Shown: piece after piece, positions 30,089 through 38,401 of the stretch
Position numbering within the stretch: the first letter of the stretch is position 1
How the letters are laid out: every line of letters begins with the position of its first letter
DNA from: Myxococcales bacterium
GTDB taxonomy: Bacteria; Myxococcota_A; Polyangia; Polyangiales; Houyiibacteriaceae
Assembly (NCBI GenBank): GCA_024640845.1
Contig: JAHEEE010000032.1
Location: 1-44,482 of the forward strand
DNA length: 44,482 bases
Reading direction: 5' to 3'
Notes under the pieces: generated by a model
The model's database searches: none
Seen by the model: the letters and a program-made list of their open reading frames with translations, nothing else
What the model was told of the DNA's origin: nothing
Made by a program: the position numbers and the translations under genes

Positions 30089-30958
30089 CTACGGCGATTC
30101 GGTCCTCAACTCTGCAAGACGGTCACGCGCTGCCTTTACGTAGTGATCAGGGGCATCGGTGCCCGCCATCATCACGTACTTGTCCAGGTAGCGCTTCGCC
30201 TCCTCGTCGTTGCCCTGAAGGGCATACGTCCAGCCCAGCGAAAACAGGGCGTCAGGCATGCCAGGGACGATCGCGAGCGCGGCCTGAAATTCGCCGATCG
30301 CCTCGTCGAACTTTCGCTGCTGCTGATACACGGTGCCCAAGAGATGGTGCACGTTGGCTTCCTCTTCGGTGCCGGGCATCGCGACCTTGAGCGCTTCGTT
30401 CAACACCTGTGCCGCGTGGTCCGGGTACTTCAGATCCGCGTAGAGCCGACCAAGCGCGGAATACGAAGGCAGGAACCGCGGTCCGGTCTTGATCGCATCC
30501 GTGTATTGGTAGAGCGCATTCTGCGGATCCTCGAGCTCTTCGCTGCAACGGCCGAGCTTGAAGTGCGCCTTGAACAGCGATGGATCGAGCTCGAGCGCCT
30601 TTGCAAACGCGCTCTGCGCGGCCTTCCAATCCTCGAGCTCCATCAGCACGGTGCCAAGCTTCTCGTGGTAGCCCGCCACGTCGGGCTTCGCGACGATCGC
30701 CCGCTCGAGCGCCTCACGCGCCGCCGAGAACGACCGCAGCTCGATCTGCACGATGGCGAGATTGAAATACGCCTGGTGGTTGGTTGGATCGATCGCTCCA
30801 GCCTTCTGCAGGCTCTCTGCCGCCTCGCTGAACCGTTTCATCTGCGCGAGCTCTACCCCCGCGTTCATCTCGTTCATCGATTCGACCCTGGCGCGCGAAC
30901 AATTGCCGCCCATCAGGAGTAGACCCACCAACACAACCCCAATTGTCCGAGCTCGCAT
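30089..30958 (-). CDS. TPR protein, probable lipoprotein, in the glt cluster
   Basis: The product is 289 residues: a signal peptide (MRARTIGVVLVGLLLMGGNC) then at least six TPR motifs, for example AYFNLAIVQIELRSFSAAREALERA and AHFKLGRCSEELEDPQNALYQY. Asn before the Cys makes the lipobox atypical, so lipidation is not certain. A strong ribosome site (GTAGGAGG) precedes the ATG. It sits between gltG and gltI. The M. xanthus locus also carries additional genes between pglI/gltG and agmK/gltI, but I cannot assign this one to a named Glt protein. It may act as a periplasmic or outer-membrane adaptor. Confidence 0.78.
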   Translation of the reverse strand: MRARTIGVVLVGLLLMGGNCSRARVESMNEMNAGVELAQMKRFSEAAESLQKAGAIDPTNHQAYFNLAIVQIELRSFSAAREALERAIVAKPDVAGYHEKLGTVLMELEDWKAAQSAFAKALELDPSLFKAHFKLGRCSEELEDPQNALYQYTDAIKTGPRFLPSYSALGRLYADLKYPDHAAQVLNEALKVAMPGTEEEANVHHLLGTVYQQQRKFDEAIGEFQAALAIVPGMPDALFSLGWTYALQGNDEEAKRYLDKYVMMAGTDAPDHYVKAARDRLAELRTESP

Positions 30959-30995
30959 GCTTGCCTCCTACGCTTGGAAATTCACAAGCACTTCA

Positions 30996-31025
30996 ATCCT
31001 ACAGCATTACTCGCATTGCAAACAA
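30996..31025 (-). promoter_or_regulatory. Candidate internal promoter before the TPR lipoprotein-gltI pair
   Basis: The 208-base gap between gltG and the TPR lipoprotein gene is AT-richer than its surroundings. On the minus strand TTGTTT (31020-31025) precedes TAGGAT (30996-31001) by 18 bases. Transcription would start near 30989, about 30 bases before the ATG. This would let gltI be expressed separately from the upstream glt genes. Confidence 0.35.
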
Positions 31026-31166
31026 CACTAAATCCGCCTCTTTTTTCGGCTATTTTCGCCATCTTGGCCAGTTTCAGGCGCACGTATGTTCCCTGCACGC
31101 TGGAACAGCGGCTGGAAAGCCTGGTTATCCGGACGGAATCTCGCTTTTCAGGCGATCGCCCGGACG

Positions 31167-33212
31167 TCACTGACCCGCTGCGTCGAGCAAGAACGGGTAG
31201 TTGACGACGACGACGCCGCCGCCGTCGGGCGCGGGGAACGTCCATCGACGGACCGCGCGCACGATGCAGCTCTCGACCGCCTCGTTCCGCAAGCTCGAGC
31301 TGCCGACCATCGCCGACTGCACGGAGCCGGTCGGAGAGATGACGAAGCGCGTAGTGACGCGGCCGTTCAGGTCGGGTCGCGCGTTGAGCTGCTGCTCGTA
31401 GCAGAACTTCACCTCGTTGATGTGGCGTCGGACCACGCGACGGATGACTTCCTTCGAGAGCGAGCCGCGCACCTCGGCGCCGCCACTGCGAACCTGCGGT
31501 ACCCCAGCGGAGCGCCCACGGAATCCGCCGACGCCGCGACCGTAGCCGCCCTCGCCTGCGCCACGACCGCCACCGCGGCCGATCGTTCCGAAGTTGCCCA
31601 TGCCGATCGTGCCCTGGCCCATGCCGCCGCCACCGCGACCCGTGCCACGAAGGCCCAAGCCTCCGAAGCCGAAGTTCTGGCCGATGTCGTTGCCGGTCAT
31701 CGCGCCGAGCGCGCTAGCTGGATCGTTGCCGAGCGCGAAGTCCGCGCCGTATGGCGAAGTTGGCGAATTGAACGAACCCTGCATCGACGCGAGTGTGCCG
31801 ATGATGCCCGCGGTGCGCGCCTCTTCCTTGGCTTGCTCGCGCGCCATCACTGGGTCGGGGTTGTCCGCCGGACCCTCGATGCCGTACTTGTTCTTGGTCT
31901 TCTCGGCGGTTTCGTCGCCCATCTGGCCCTGTTCGCCTTCGTGTGCCTTGCCGGTGCCGCCACCCGACGAGTCCGAGCCGTTGAGCCACTCGGGCTCCGG
32001 CTCTTCGAGCTCCTCCGGCTCCATGAGGAACTGGATCAGTCGCGAATCGGTGCTGAGCAAATCCGACGAAAGTCCCCGCGGACGCGGCGGTTGGAAGTAG
32101 AACATCGTCAGCACGAGGCTCGCGAACAACGCGGCACCTGCGACATAAATCATCGGGCGCACGTCGAGCTTGGCATGCCCTGCGACCTTTTTGCCCGCCT
32201 TCACGTCTTTGATGATGAAGGTGAAGTCGCGATGCTTCATGCGCACCGAGCCGCCTTCCGGCACCGGGAACTCCATCGCGCCACGGAAGTTAGCGCTCTC
32301 ACGGAAGTCGCCTTGGCCACGCATCAGATCGAACGATCGAGTCTGGTCGCCAATCGTCGCTTCACCCTTCGCGCCCTCCGGAATGATCGCGGTCACGCCC
32401 GCTCCCTCGGCCACGCAAAGCGGCATTCGGTCTACGCCGATAGCGTCGTGACCGAGAATGTAGTCTACGTCTTCCTCGCTCCCGGGTTCGCCGACGTAGT
32501 AGTCGCGCGGCGGCGTGAGGTAATCGACGTTGAGCACGTTGCGGTCGCCCCAAAGAACGGAGACTTCGATCGAGCGCTCGTCAGTTTCGATCTCGTGCGA
32601 AGGAACGGCAGGCGCCGTGGCGATCAGACCGTAGACGTCGCCTTCCTCTTCGACCCTCGCCGCTGCCGAAGCAAACGGCGTACGAGACTTGCGCTTCGCG
32701 CCTACTTCGAACGGATTGAACTTCGGACCGGAGTCCTCTTCGGGTCGCGTCGCGACGGGCTGAGGTGCCTTCATCCTCGGCTCGGATTCCTCGTCGACCA
32801 TCGCGGTCATGGCGCCTTCGTCGACGACGGGTGTCGGGCGCCCCCCGGCACCGGCAGCCATCGCGACAGGCGGGCTCGACGCCACCGCCACCGTGCCGGT
32901 GATGATGTCGACATGCAGCTGCTTGTTGCCGAGTTGGATCTGATCGCCGGTCTGCAACTTGCGCTTGTTGACTTTCTCGCCATTGACGAGCGTCCCCGAC
33001 GCGGAGCCGAGATCGATGATGAACACCTCACCTGGTGCCGTCACTTCGATCACCGCGTGCATGCGGCTCACCTTGTCGTCGTCCAGGCGAATATCACTCG
33101 TCGCCAGACGACCGATCTTGATGATCTCTTGGCTCAGCGTTTCACTGCTCAGCAGTTGCTCCCCATCGTAGATGGAAAACGCGACCGACGTATTGTGGCT
33201 CGTGTCACTCAC
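31167..33212 (-). CDS. gltG: GltG (PglI-like): FHA domain, one membrane span, AgmX/PglI C-terminal domain
   Basis: The product is 681 residues. The N-terminus is an FHA phosphothreonine-binding domain with the expected marks: IGR (33-35), SRMH (49-52) and GTLVNGEKV (N77). A long cytoplasmic linker follows, then a single membrane span (about 353-372), a periplasmic segment and a Gly-rich stretch (about 500-570). The last ~95 residues form a TonB-like AgmX/PglI-type tail (RHINEVKFCYEQQL ... RRWTFPAPDGGG). This layout and the position after gltF match GltG/PglI of M. xanthus, an inner-membrane subunit thought to couple the AglRQS motor to periplasmic Glt parts. The FHA domain suggests control by a Ser/Thr kinase. 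It starts 12 bases after gltF. Confidence 0.87.
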   Translation of the reverse strand: MSDTSHNTSVAFSIYDGEQLLSSETLSQEIIKIGRLATSDIRLDDDKVSRMHAVIEVTAPGEVFIIDLGSASGTLVNGEKVNKRKLQTGDQIQLGNKQLHVDIITGTVAVASSPPVAMAAGAGGRPTPVVDEGAMTAMVDEESEPRMKAPQPVATRPEEDSGPKFNPFEVGAKRKSRTPFASAAARVEEEGDVYGLIATAPAVPSHEIETDERSIEVSVLWGDRNVLNVDYLTPPRDYYVGEPGSEEDVDYILGHDAIGVDRMPLCVAEGAGVTAIIPEGAKGEATIGDQTRSFDLMRGQGDFRESANFRGAMEFPVPEGGSVRMKHRDFTFIIKDVKAGKKVAGHAKLDVRPMIYVAGAALFASLVLTMFYFQPPRPRGLSSDLLSTDSRLIQFLMEPEELEEPEPEWLNGSDSSGGGTGKAHEGEQGQMGDETAEKTKNKYGIEGPADNPDPVMAREQAKEEARTAGIIGTLASMQGSFNSPTSPYGADFALGNDPASALGAMTGNDIGQNFGFGGLGLRGTGRGGGGMGQGTIGMGNFGTIGRGGGRGAGEGGYGRGVGGFRGRSAGVPQVRSGGAEVRGSLSKEVIRRVVRRHINEVKFCYEQQLNARPDLNGRVTTRFVISPTGSVQSAMVGSSSLRNEAVESCIVRAVRRWTFPAPDGGGVVVVNYPFLLDAAGQ

Positions 33213-33224
33213 CCGAAACCCCCA

Positions 33225-33494
33225 TCACAAATCTTCCACAGATTTCAACATCTCGGGAATAAAGTGCTCTCGAATCTGAATCAGGGAAGCCCGACGGCCG
33301 CGCCGTCGGACGATCAACTGCTCTCCATCGGGCCGCACCAAGTCGCCCGTGACCAGGTCATCCTCGAAGTCGTACGTGGTCTCTGCGGCAGGGACGCCCT
33401 GCGCTGACACCGGCGCACCCATCATCGAAATGCCGACGATTAGCGATGCAAAAACGAGGGTTTGCGAGATGAACTTCGAAAAGTATTTGCTCAT
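33225..33494 (-). CDS. gltF: Small exported protein GltF (CglF-like)
   Basis: The product is 89 residues: a signal peptide (MSKYFSKFISQTLVFASLIVGISMMGAPVSAQG cleaved near SAQG, shown here as the first third) then a short mature part with YDFEDDLVTGDLVRPDGE and an Arg-rich RRRGRR patch. Its size, export signal and place between gltE and gltG match CglF/GltF of M. xanthus, a small periplasmic or membrane-linked component needed for adventurous motility. It is tightly packed, 9 bases after gltE and 12 bases before gltG. The symbol rests mainly on synteny and size, since the protein has no diagnostic domain. Confidence 0.7.
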   Translation of the reverse strand: MSKYFSKFISQTLVFASLIVGISMMGAPVSAQGVPAAETTYDFEDDLVTGDLVRPDGEQLIVRRRGRRASLIQIREHFIPEMLKSVEDL

Positions 33495-33503
33495 AATGTC
33501 TCC

Positions 33504-34784
33504 TTACCCCGCCATCTGCATGGCTTCGATCGAGATGTCGATGTTCTGCATTCGGCCCGGTCGGCACTTGGGCGCCCCGCGCTTCTTGCTCTGCCGTTGG
33601 TCACAGCGCGTGTTGACGTTCTGAACGCTCGAGCGGAATTCGGGAGCGTTGCCGGCGCGCTTCAAGAACTCTCCAAAGTAGCTCCTCGCCTTCTTCAGGT
33701 CAGCGACGGAGCCCGACATGTAGTCCTGATAGAGCACACCGAGGTTGAAGTAGGCCTCCGGACGGTTCCCGTTGAGCTGCTCGGCTCGCTCGTACTGAGC
33801 TTGCGCCTCGGAGAACTGCCCTAGGCCCCGAAGTGCGGTACCAAGGCCCACGATGGCATCATAGTTTTCGGGCTGGAGCGCCACCGCGCGCGCGAACGCT
33901 TCTCGCGCATCTTCGTAACCGCGGAACGAGATTGTCACCTGGCCGAAATTCATCTGGGCCTCGAAGAGATCGGGATCGAGCATGATAGCCCGTTGGAAGT
34001 AGCGAAGCGCCGAGATGACGTCGCCCTTGTAGACCTTGATGAGCCCCCACGTGTTGTAGATCGGCGCATAGTCCGCATCGAGCATCTGCGCTTGACGGCA
34101 GACGACCTCAGCGAGGTCGAGCTCCGCTGGCTTGCCCTGGCGACCGCGATCGTAGTGAAGAAGCGCCATCTGGTTGAACGCCGCGAGGTAGTCGGACTCG
34201 ATGGCAAGGGCGCGCCGAAGGTTCTTGAGAGCCTCGTCGTTGTTGCCCTGCGCGCGCTGCACGATAGCGAGATTCGTGTACCCGGACGTGCACTGAGGGT
34301 CGTCTTTGATCGACTCCTCGAAGGTCGACTTCGCCTGACTCATGCGGCCGTTCTCCAGGTCCCGAAGCCCCATGGCGACACGCGCCTTGCAGAACTTCGA
34401 GTCTACCTTGAGTGCGGCCTCGTAGTGGTCGTACGCGCCGTCGTCGCCGCAGCGCGAGAGCGACAGCCCAGCCATGTAGAGCGCCTCAGCAAATCCCCCG
34501 CCCTGAGCATCGGACACGCGCTCGAACGCCTTCGCCGTCGAGCTGCACTCGGCAGACGTCCAGCCGCTCTTTTCGTTTGCCTCGAACTCGTCCAGTGCAG
34601 ACTTCCACTTGCCGTGGGCCTTCTTGCTGACGGCGTTGCCGTCGGCCGTTTTGATGGCCTCACCGCCCGCAGTGCGCGCAACGTCCGCGGACGGAGCCGC
34701 CGTCGTGCTGCTGCTTGGGCCCTCGCCGCCGCCGCAACCGACGACGAGCGCGATGGCAATGAAACTTACGCTATGGTTTCGCAT
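33504..34784 (-). CDS. gltE: TPR outer-membrane lipoprotein GltE (AglT-like)
   Basis: The product is 426 residues. A lipoprotein signal ends IALVVGC. A Ser/Thr/Ala linker leads into about six to eight TPR motifs, for example AYFNLGVLYQDY and AQMNFGQVTISFRGYEDAREAFARA. A basic tail RCDQRQSKKRGAPKCRPGR holds two Cys, and the protein ends IDISIEAMQMAG. This fits GltE/AglT, the TPR lipoprotein of the Glt machinery. The ATG at 34784 shares its A with the gltD stop (TGATG), behind a strong AGGGAGGAG, so translation is coupled; a GTG at 34787 is the alternative. Confidence 0.8.
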   Translation of the reverse strand: MRNHSVSFIAIALVVGCGGGEGPSSSTTAAPSADVARTAGGEAIKTADGNAVSKKAHGKWKSALDEFEANEKSGWTSAECSSTAKAFERVSDAQGGGFAEALYMAGLSLSRCGDDGAYDHYEAALKVDSKFCKARVAMGLRDLENGRMSQAKSTFEESIKDDPQCTSGYTNLAIVQRAQGNNDEALKNLRRALAIESDYLAAFNQMALLHYDRGRQGKPAELDLAEVVCRQAQMLDADYAPIYNTWGLIKVYKGDVISALRYFQRAIMLDPDLFEAQMNFGQVTISFRGYEDAREAFARAVALQPENYDAIVGLGTALRGLGQFSEAQAQYERAEQLNGNRPEAYFNLGVLYQDYMSGSVADLKKARSYFGEFLKRAGNAPEFRSSVQNVNTRCDQRQSKKRGAPKCRPGRMQNIDISIEAMQMAG

Positions 34785-37700
34785 CACGGCTCCTCCCTAT
34801 TGGCAACCGCATCTTTGGTATCGAACCGCTGTTGATTGATCGCGCCGAGGTCGACGACACCGGGATCGCCCACCGTCGCCTTCACGTAGTTCGGCTCACC
34901 GCGAAGCTCGGCTGCAATTGGGTACTTCGTCGGGTTGAGCCCGTTGAGCTCTTGCTCACAAGCTCGGGACCACTTGTTGAACCACCGAACTTGAGTCGCC
35001 GTCTTCAGGCAGAACTCGAACTTGTCGACCGCCTGCCGCTGAAGCGGCTCGGACACGTCATCGAGCGCGCCCACGTAGATGTCGAAGAGCTCTGGATCCT
35101 TTTCGATCTCCCGCGGGATCGGAGCATCGCGGAACTCATCCACGAAGCTTCGGTACATCTCGCCGGTCCGCGATGCGGCGGCGATTTGCCACGGCGCCGA
35201 CTTCATCTGCACGCCGCCGGCGTCGACCGTCATTCTCGCGACCTTCGCGTAGTCGGCCTCGGCCGCGCGAAGCGCGCCTTGCTTTCGCTGTACCCATTTC
35301 TTGAACTCGGTGTCCGACCACTTCTTCACCTTGGCCATGCTCTTGCCGCCCCGGTACTGCGGGAACGCGACCTTCTGGAAGTCCTCGAACTCGTACTCGG
35401 ACAGGTAGAACTGCGCCTCCGCCGCGCTGTCGAGGGCCTGTCGAAGGTAGAGCACCTTGTCCTCCTTCGAGGCTTTGAGCGCCGAGATCCGCTTGGGCGC
35501 GCCAGACGTCCAGGTCTTCACGGCCGCAGCGAAGCTAGGCTTGGCCTCGCCCTTCTTGTTGAGCTCCCAGAATGCACGGCCGATGGCGGTGTGCGCTTCG
35601 ATGATCTGGTGCGGCATGCCGACCTTGCCGTACTTCTGTAGGTACTCTCGGTAGTGCGTGATCACCTGGAACCAGCGCTCCTGCCGCTCGTAGATCGAGC
35701 CGATCGAGAAAAACACCTGCGAGGTCTGTCGCGGGAGCTTCTTGCGGTAGTTCTTCGCGAAGAGGTCGGAGTTCTCGATGGCGGTCTTGTCGTCGCCCAG
35801 GCCTATCCGGAAGAACGTCGCTTGCTCGAGGCCCTCGATGGCGTTCGGGCAGGTACCGTTCTTCTTGTCCTCGGCGGTGCAGCGCGTGCCGTCCTCGCCG
35901 GGGAACTTCCGGGCGAACTGCTCGTAGTACTTCGCGGCCTGCTCGTAGTAGGCGAGAGCCTGGAAGTTCTGCCCGATGAGATAGATCGCTTTCTTCGAAA
36001 GCTCGCTCTCCGGATAGCGCTCGATCAAGACGCTGCGCACCTGGATGGCCCGGCCTAGCAAATGGGCCGCCTCGAAGTTGATCGCGGCGTTGTAGAGCAT
36101 CTCGTCCATCTCGCCGCACTCTTCATGCCGGCGGAAGATGCGAACGTATGTCGCGGCGGCCTTCTTGAACTCCCCCGTCTTCTGGTAGGTCTCGGCCTCC
36201 TTGCGTCGGACTTGGCACTGCAGCGTGCTCAGTGTGCCGCAGAGGTCCGGGTGTTCGTCCTGAAGCGTCTCGGTCCCACAATACGATGCACTCATCGGAT
36301 CGATCGTGGCGCCGAGCTCTTGAATGCACGCGACACGCGGCTGCGCGATTTGCGTGCCCATCACGTTGAGGCAATCCAGGTAGAGGTTCGCGGCGTACTC
36401 CGCAAGCTCGCTGTCCTTGTGATTGAAAGCGATGTCGCGAAAGAGCACAGCCGCTTCCTCGAAGCGATTGGCCTCGTAGTAGATTCGCGCGCGGCGATAC
36501 TTGATCGTCGCGAGGTCTTCCGCCTGGTCGACGTAGCAAACATAGCGATTGAACGCCTCGAGCATCCCCTCCTGAAGCGGAGTGAGCTTTTTGGGTGCGA
36601 ACTCGTTCTCCGGCACCGCGTTCGCCTTCTTCATCCGCGCCTGGTCAGTCTTGCTGATGAACTTCGTCGTCGTTTCGCGCGGGACGTACTGCTGCTGGTA
36701 GAGGTTATTGTAGCAAAGCACCGCGGCGTACGCGGCATCGCTCGTGTACTCACCCTGAGGATTGATCTCGACCACGTGGTCGAAGGCCGGACCACACTGG
36801 CCCCATTCCTCCATCTTCCAGAGCAGCTCCGCGTAGAAGTACGAAATCCTGTACTTGGTGGGCCAGTCCCGCTTGTCGATGTTCGGGAAATCCATCTGCT
36901 CCATGTCGGGGAACTCCTTGAGGAGCGTGCGGTAGAGCACCGCGGCCTGCGACATGGTCTTCTTGTTCTTGGTGCCCGGTGCGTCGTCGCTGCCTACCGC
37001 TTCGCGGTGCCAAGAGGTGCCGAGCCAAAGCATCGTCGTCGCGGTCTCGGCTTTGCACTCCTCGACCTTGTCCTGTGGCTTGCCGCCCTTGTTGAAGGTC
37101 CGGTAGACGTCGACGAGCCGCTTGAGCTCGACGATTTGTTTGTCCTTCGACTGGGACGAGATCACGGCATTGGTGACCTTGGTCTGCCACTCGCAAAGCG
37201 AGTTGCTGCGCGGCGTGTCGGCCATGAGCTTGTGGTAGACGGTGATCGCCTGCGGCCACTGCCCGGTGTCGTAGTAGAGCTCACCGAGGTTCTCGAGCAT
37301 CTCGTGCGCCTCGGCGTCGCTACGGGCGTAGCGACGGAAAAACTGAAGCGCCTTGCCGGGCGAGCCGTAGCGTGAGTATGGAAGCACGAGCTCCTTACGG
37401 GCCTGCTTCGCCAAGTTCTTCGCATCGTTGGCGTACTTGTTCTTCTGGGCGAACTCGAGGATGTCGACGAAGCCCTGAAGCGATTGCCGGTAGCGCTCGC
37501 GGTTGTATTCGACCCATGCGATCTTGTAGAGCGCATAGCCGTAGACCGAGTTTCGATTGGGCGGGAACTCGAGGACCTTGCGGTAGAACTTCCCGGCCGC
37601 CTCCATGTCGACTTCATCGTTGAAGTAATACTCGGCGAACGAGAGGTACGCGTTCGGTACGAAACGACTGTTCGGGTAGTCCTTGATCAGCCGCCGATAG

Positions 37701-38401
37701 ACCGAGCGCGCCTTGTCGAACTGATTCAGCTCTTGGAGCGCAAAGGCGAGCGAGAAAAGGACCTCGTCCATTCGGTTGAAGGTCGGATGGTCGCGAACGA
37801 GTGTCGCGTAGGTCCGGATGCTGTCCTCGCGGATCTTGTCGAGCTCCGCTTCCGCGGCCTTCTGACCGTCACGCGCTTGCTTGCAGCGGGCCTGGTCCTG
37901 GTCTCGGGTGCATGCTTCGTAGATCGGGTCGTCGAAAGAGCGCACCTTGGCGTTCTTCGCGATCTGCATCTCGAACTGAGTCTCGGCGAGGCGGAGTAAC
38001 ACCTCTGGGCGCCTCGGGTCGTCCTCCGAGCTGTTCTTGACGAGCCTCTCGAGAATCCCGATCTCTTTTTCGAGCAAGCTCTCGGCCCTCGCACGGGTCT
38101 GTTCCCGTCCGAGCCGTGTGCTCATGTCGATCTGAAGCGAAGGGCCGGTCGGGCCTCCGGTCTTGATCTTCTTCCGCTCTGCGGCCGTCATTCGGGAGAC
38201 CGGCGCATTGCCGCCCTCCTTCGCCACTTCCTTCTTGGCACCTGCCGGACAAGCCGCGATCGCTCGCTCGGTGTCGGCCGGAATGCACATCGGGGCGGTG
38301 CTCATAGGCGCTTGTTCCGCAGCGGCCTCGCCCCCCATTACCACTGCGAACAACCCGAAAAGGAAGCCCGCCACGTACTTGGTGTTTCTTAGCGCGTACA
38401 T
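34784..38401 (-). CDS. gltD: Large exported TPR protein GltD (AgmU-like)
   Basis: The product is 1205 residues with an N-terminal signal peptide (VAGFLFGLFAVVMGGEAAA). Degenerate TPR/half-TPR helices follow along most of the length, for example RLIKDYPNSRFVPNAYLSFAEYYF and YLIGQNFQALAYYEQAAKYYEQFARKFPG. Several cysteines are scattered through the protein. It corresponds by size class, export and order (just before gltE) to GltD/AgmU of M. xanthus, a large TPR protein placed in the periplasm that moves with focal adhesion complexes. Its ATG overlaps the end of the upstream gene by 13 bases, and its stop overlaps the gltE start, so the three are a tightly coupled unit. Confidence 0.82.
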   Translation of the reverse strand: MYALRNTKYVAGFLFGLFAVVMGGEAAAEQAPMSTAPMCIPADTERAIAACPAGAKKEVAKEGGNAPVSRMTAAERKKIKTGGPTGPSLQIDMSTRLGREQTRARAESLLEKEIGILERLVKNSSEDDPRRPEVLLRLAETQFEMQIAKNAKVRSFDDPIYEACTRDQDQARCKQARDGQKAAEAELDKIREDSIRTYATLVRDHPTFNRMDEVLFSLAFALQELNQFDKARSVYRRLIKDYPNSRFVPNAYLSFAEYYFNDEVDMEAAGKFYRKVLEFPPNRNSVYGYALYKIAWVEYNRERYRQSLQGFVDILEFAQKNKYANDAKNLAKQARKELVLPYSRYGSPGKALQFFRRYARSDAEAHEMLENLGELYYDTGQWPQAITVYHKLMADTPRSNSLCEWQTKVTNAVISSQSKDKQIVELKRLVDVYRTFNKGGKPQDKVEECKAETATTMLWLGTSWHREAVGSDDAPGTKNKKTMSQAAVLYRTLLKEFPDMEQMDFPNIDKRDWPTKYRISYFYAELLWKMEEWGQCGPAFDHVVEINPQGEYTSDAAYAAVLCYNNLYQQQYVPRETTTKFISKTDQARMKKANAVPENEFAPKKLTPLQEGMLEAFNRYVCYVDQAEDLATIKYRRARIYYEANRFEEAAVLFRDIAFNHKDSELAEYAANLYLDCLNVMGTQIAQPRVACIQELGATIDPMSASYCGTETLQDEHPDLCGTLSTLQCQVRRKEAETYQKTGEFKKAAATYVRIFRRHEECGEMDEMLYNAAINFEAAHLLGRAIQVRSVLIERYPESELSKKAIYLIGQNFQALAYYEQAAKYYEQFARKFPGEDGTRCTAEDKKNGTCPNAIEGLEQATFFRIGLGDDKTAIENSDLFAKNYRKKLPRQTSQVFFSIGSIYERQERWFQVITHYREYLQKYGKVGMPHQIIEAHTAIGRAFWELNKKGEAKPSFAAAVKTWTSGAPKRISALKASKEDKVLYLRQALDSAAEAQFYLSEYEFEDFQKVAFPQYRGGKSMAKVKKWSDTEFKKWVQRKQGALRAAEADYAKVARMTVDAGGVQMKSAPWQIAAASRTGEMYRSFVDEFRDAPIPREIEKDPELFDIYVGALDDVSEPLQRQAVDKFEFCLKTATQVRWFNKWSRACEQELNGLNPTKYPIAAELRGEPNYVKATVGDPGVVDLGAINQQRFDTKDAVANREEP

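Noticed and set aside
31086-33407. Plus-strand open frame (773 codons) opposite gltG
   Set aside because: The product is Arg/His/Ala-rich low-complexity sequence with no domains, while the minus strand has FHA and AgmX/PglI domains.
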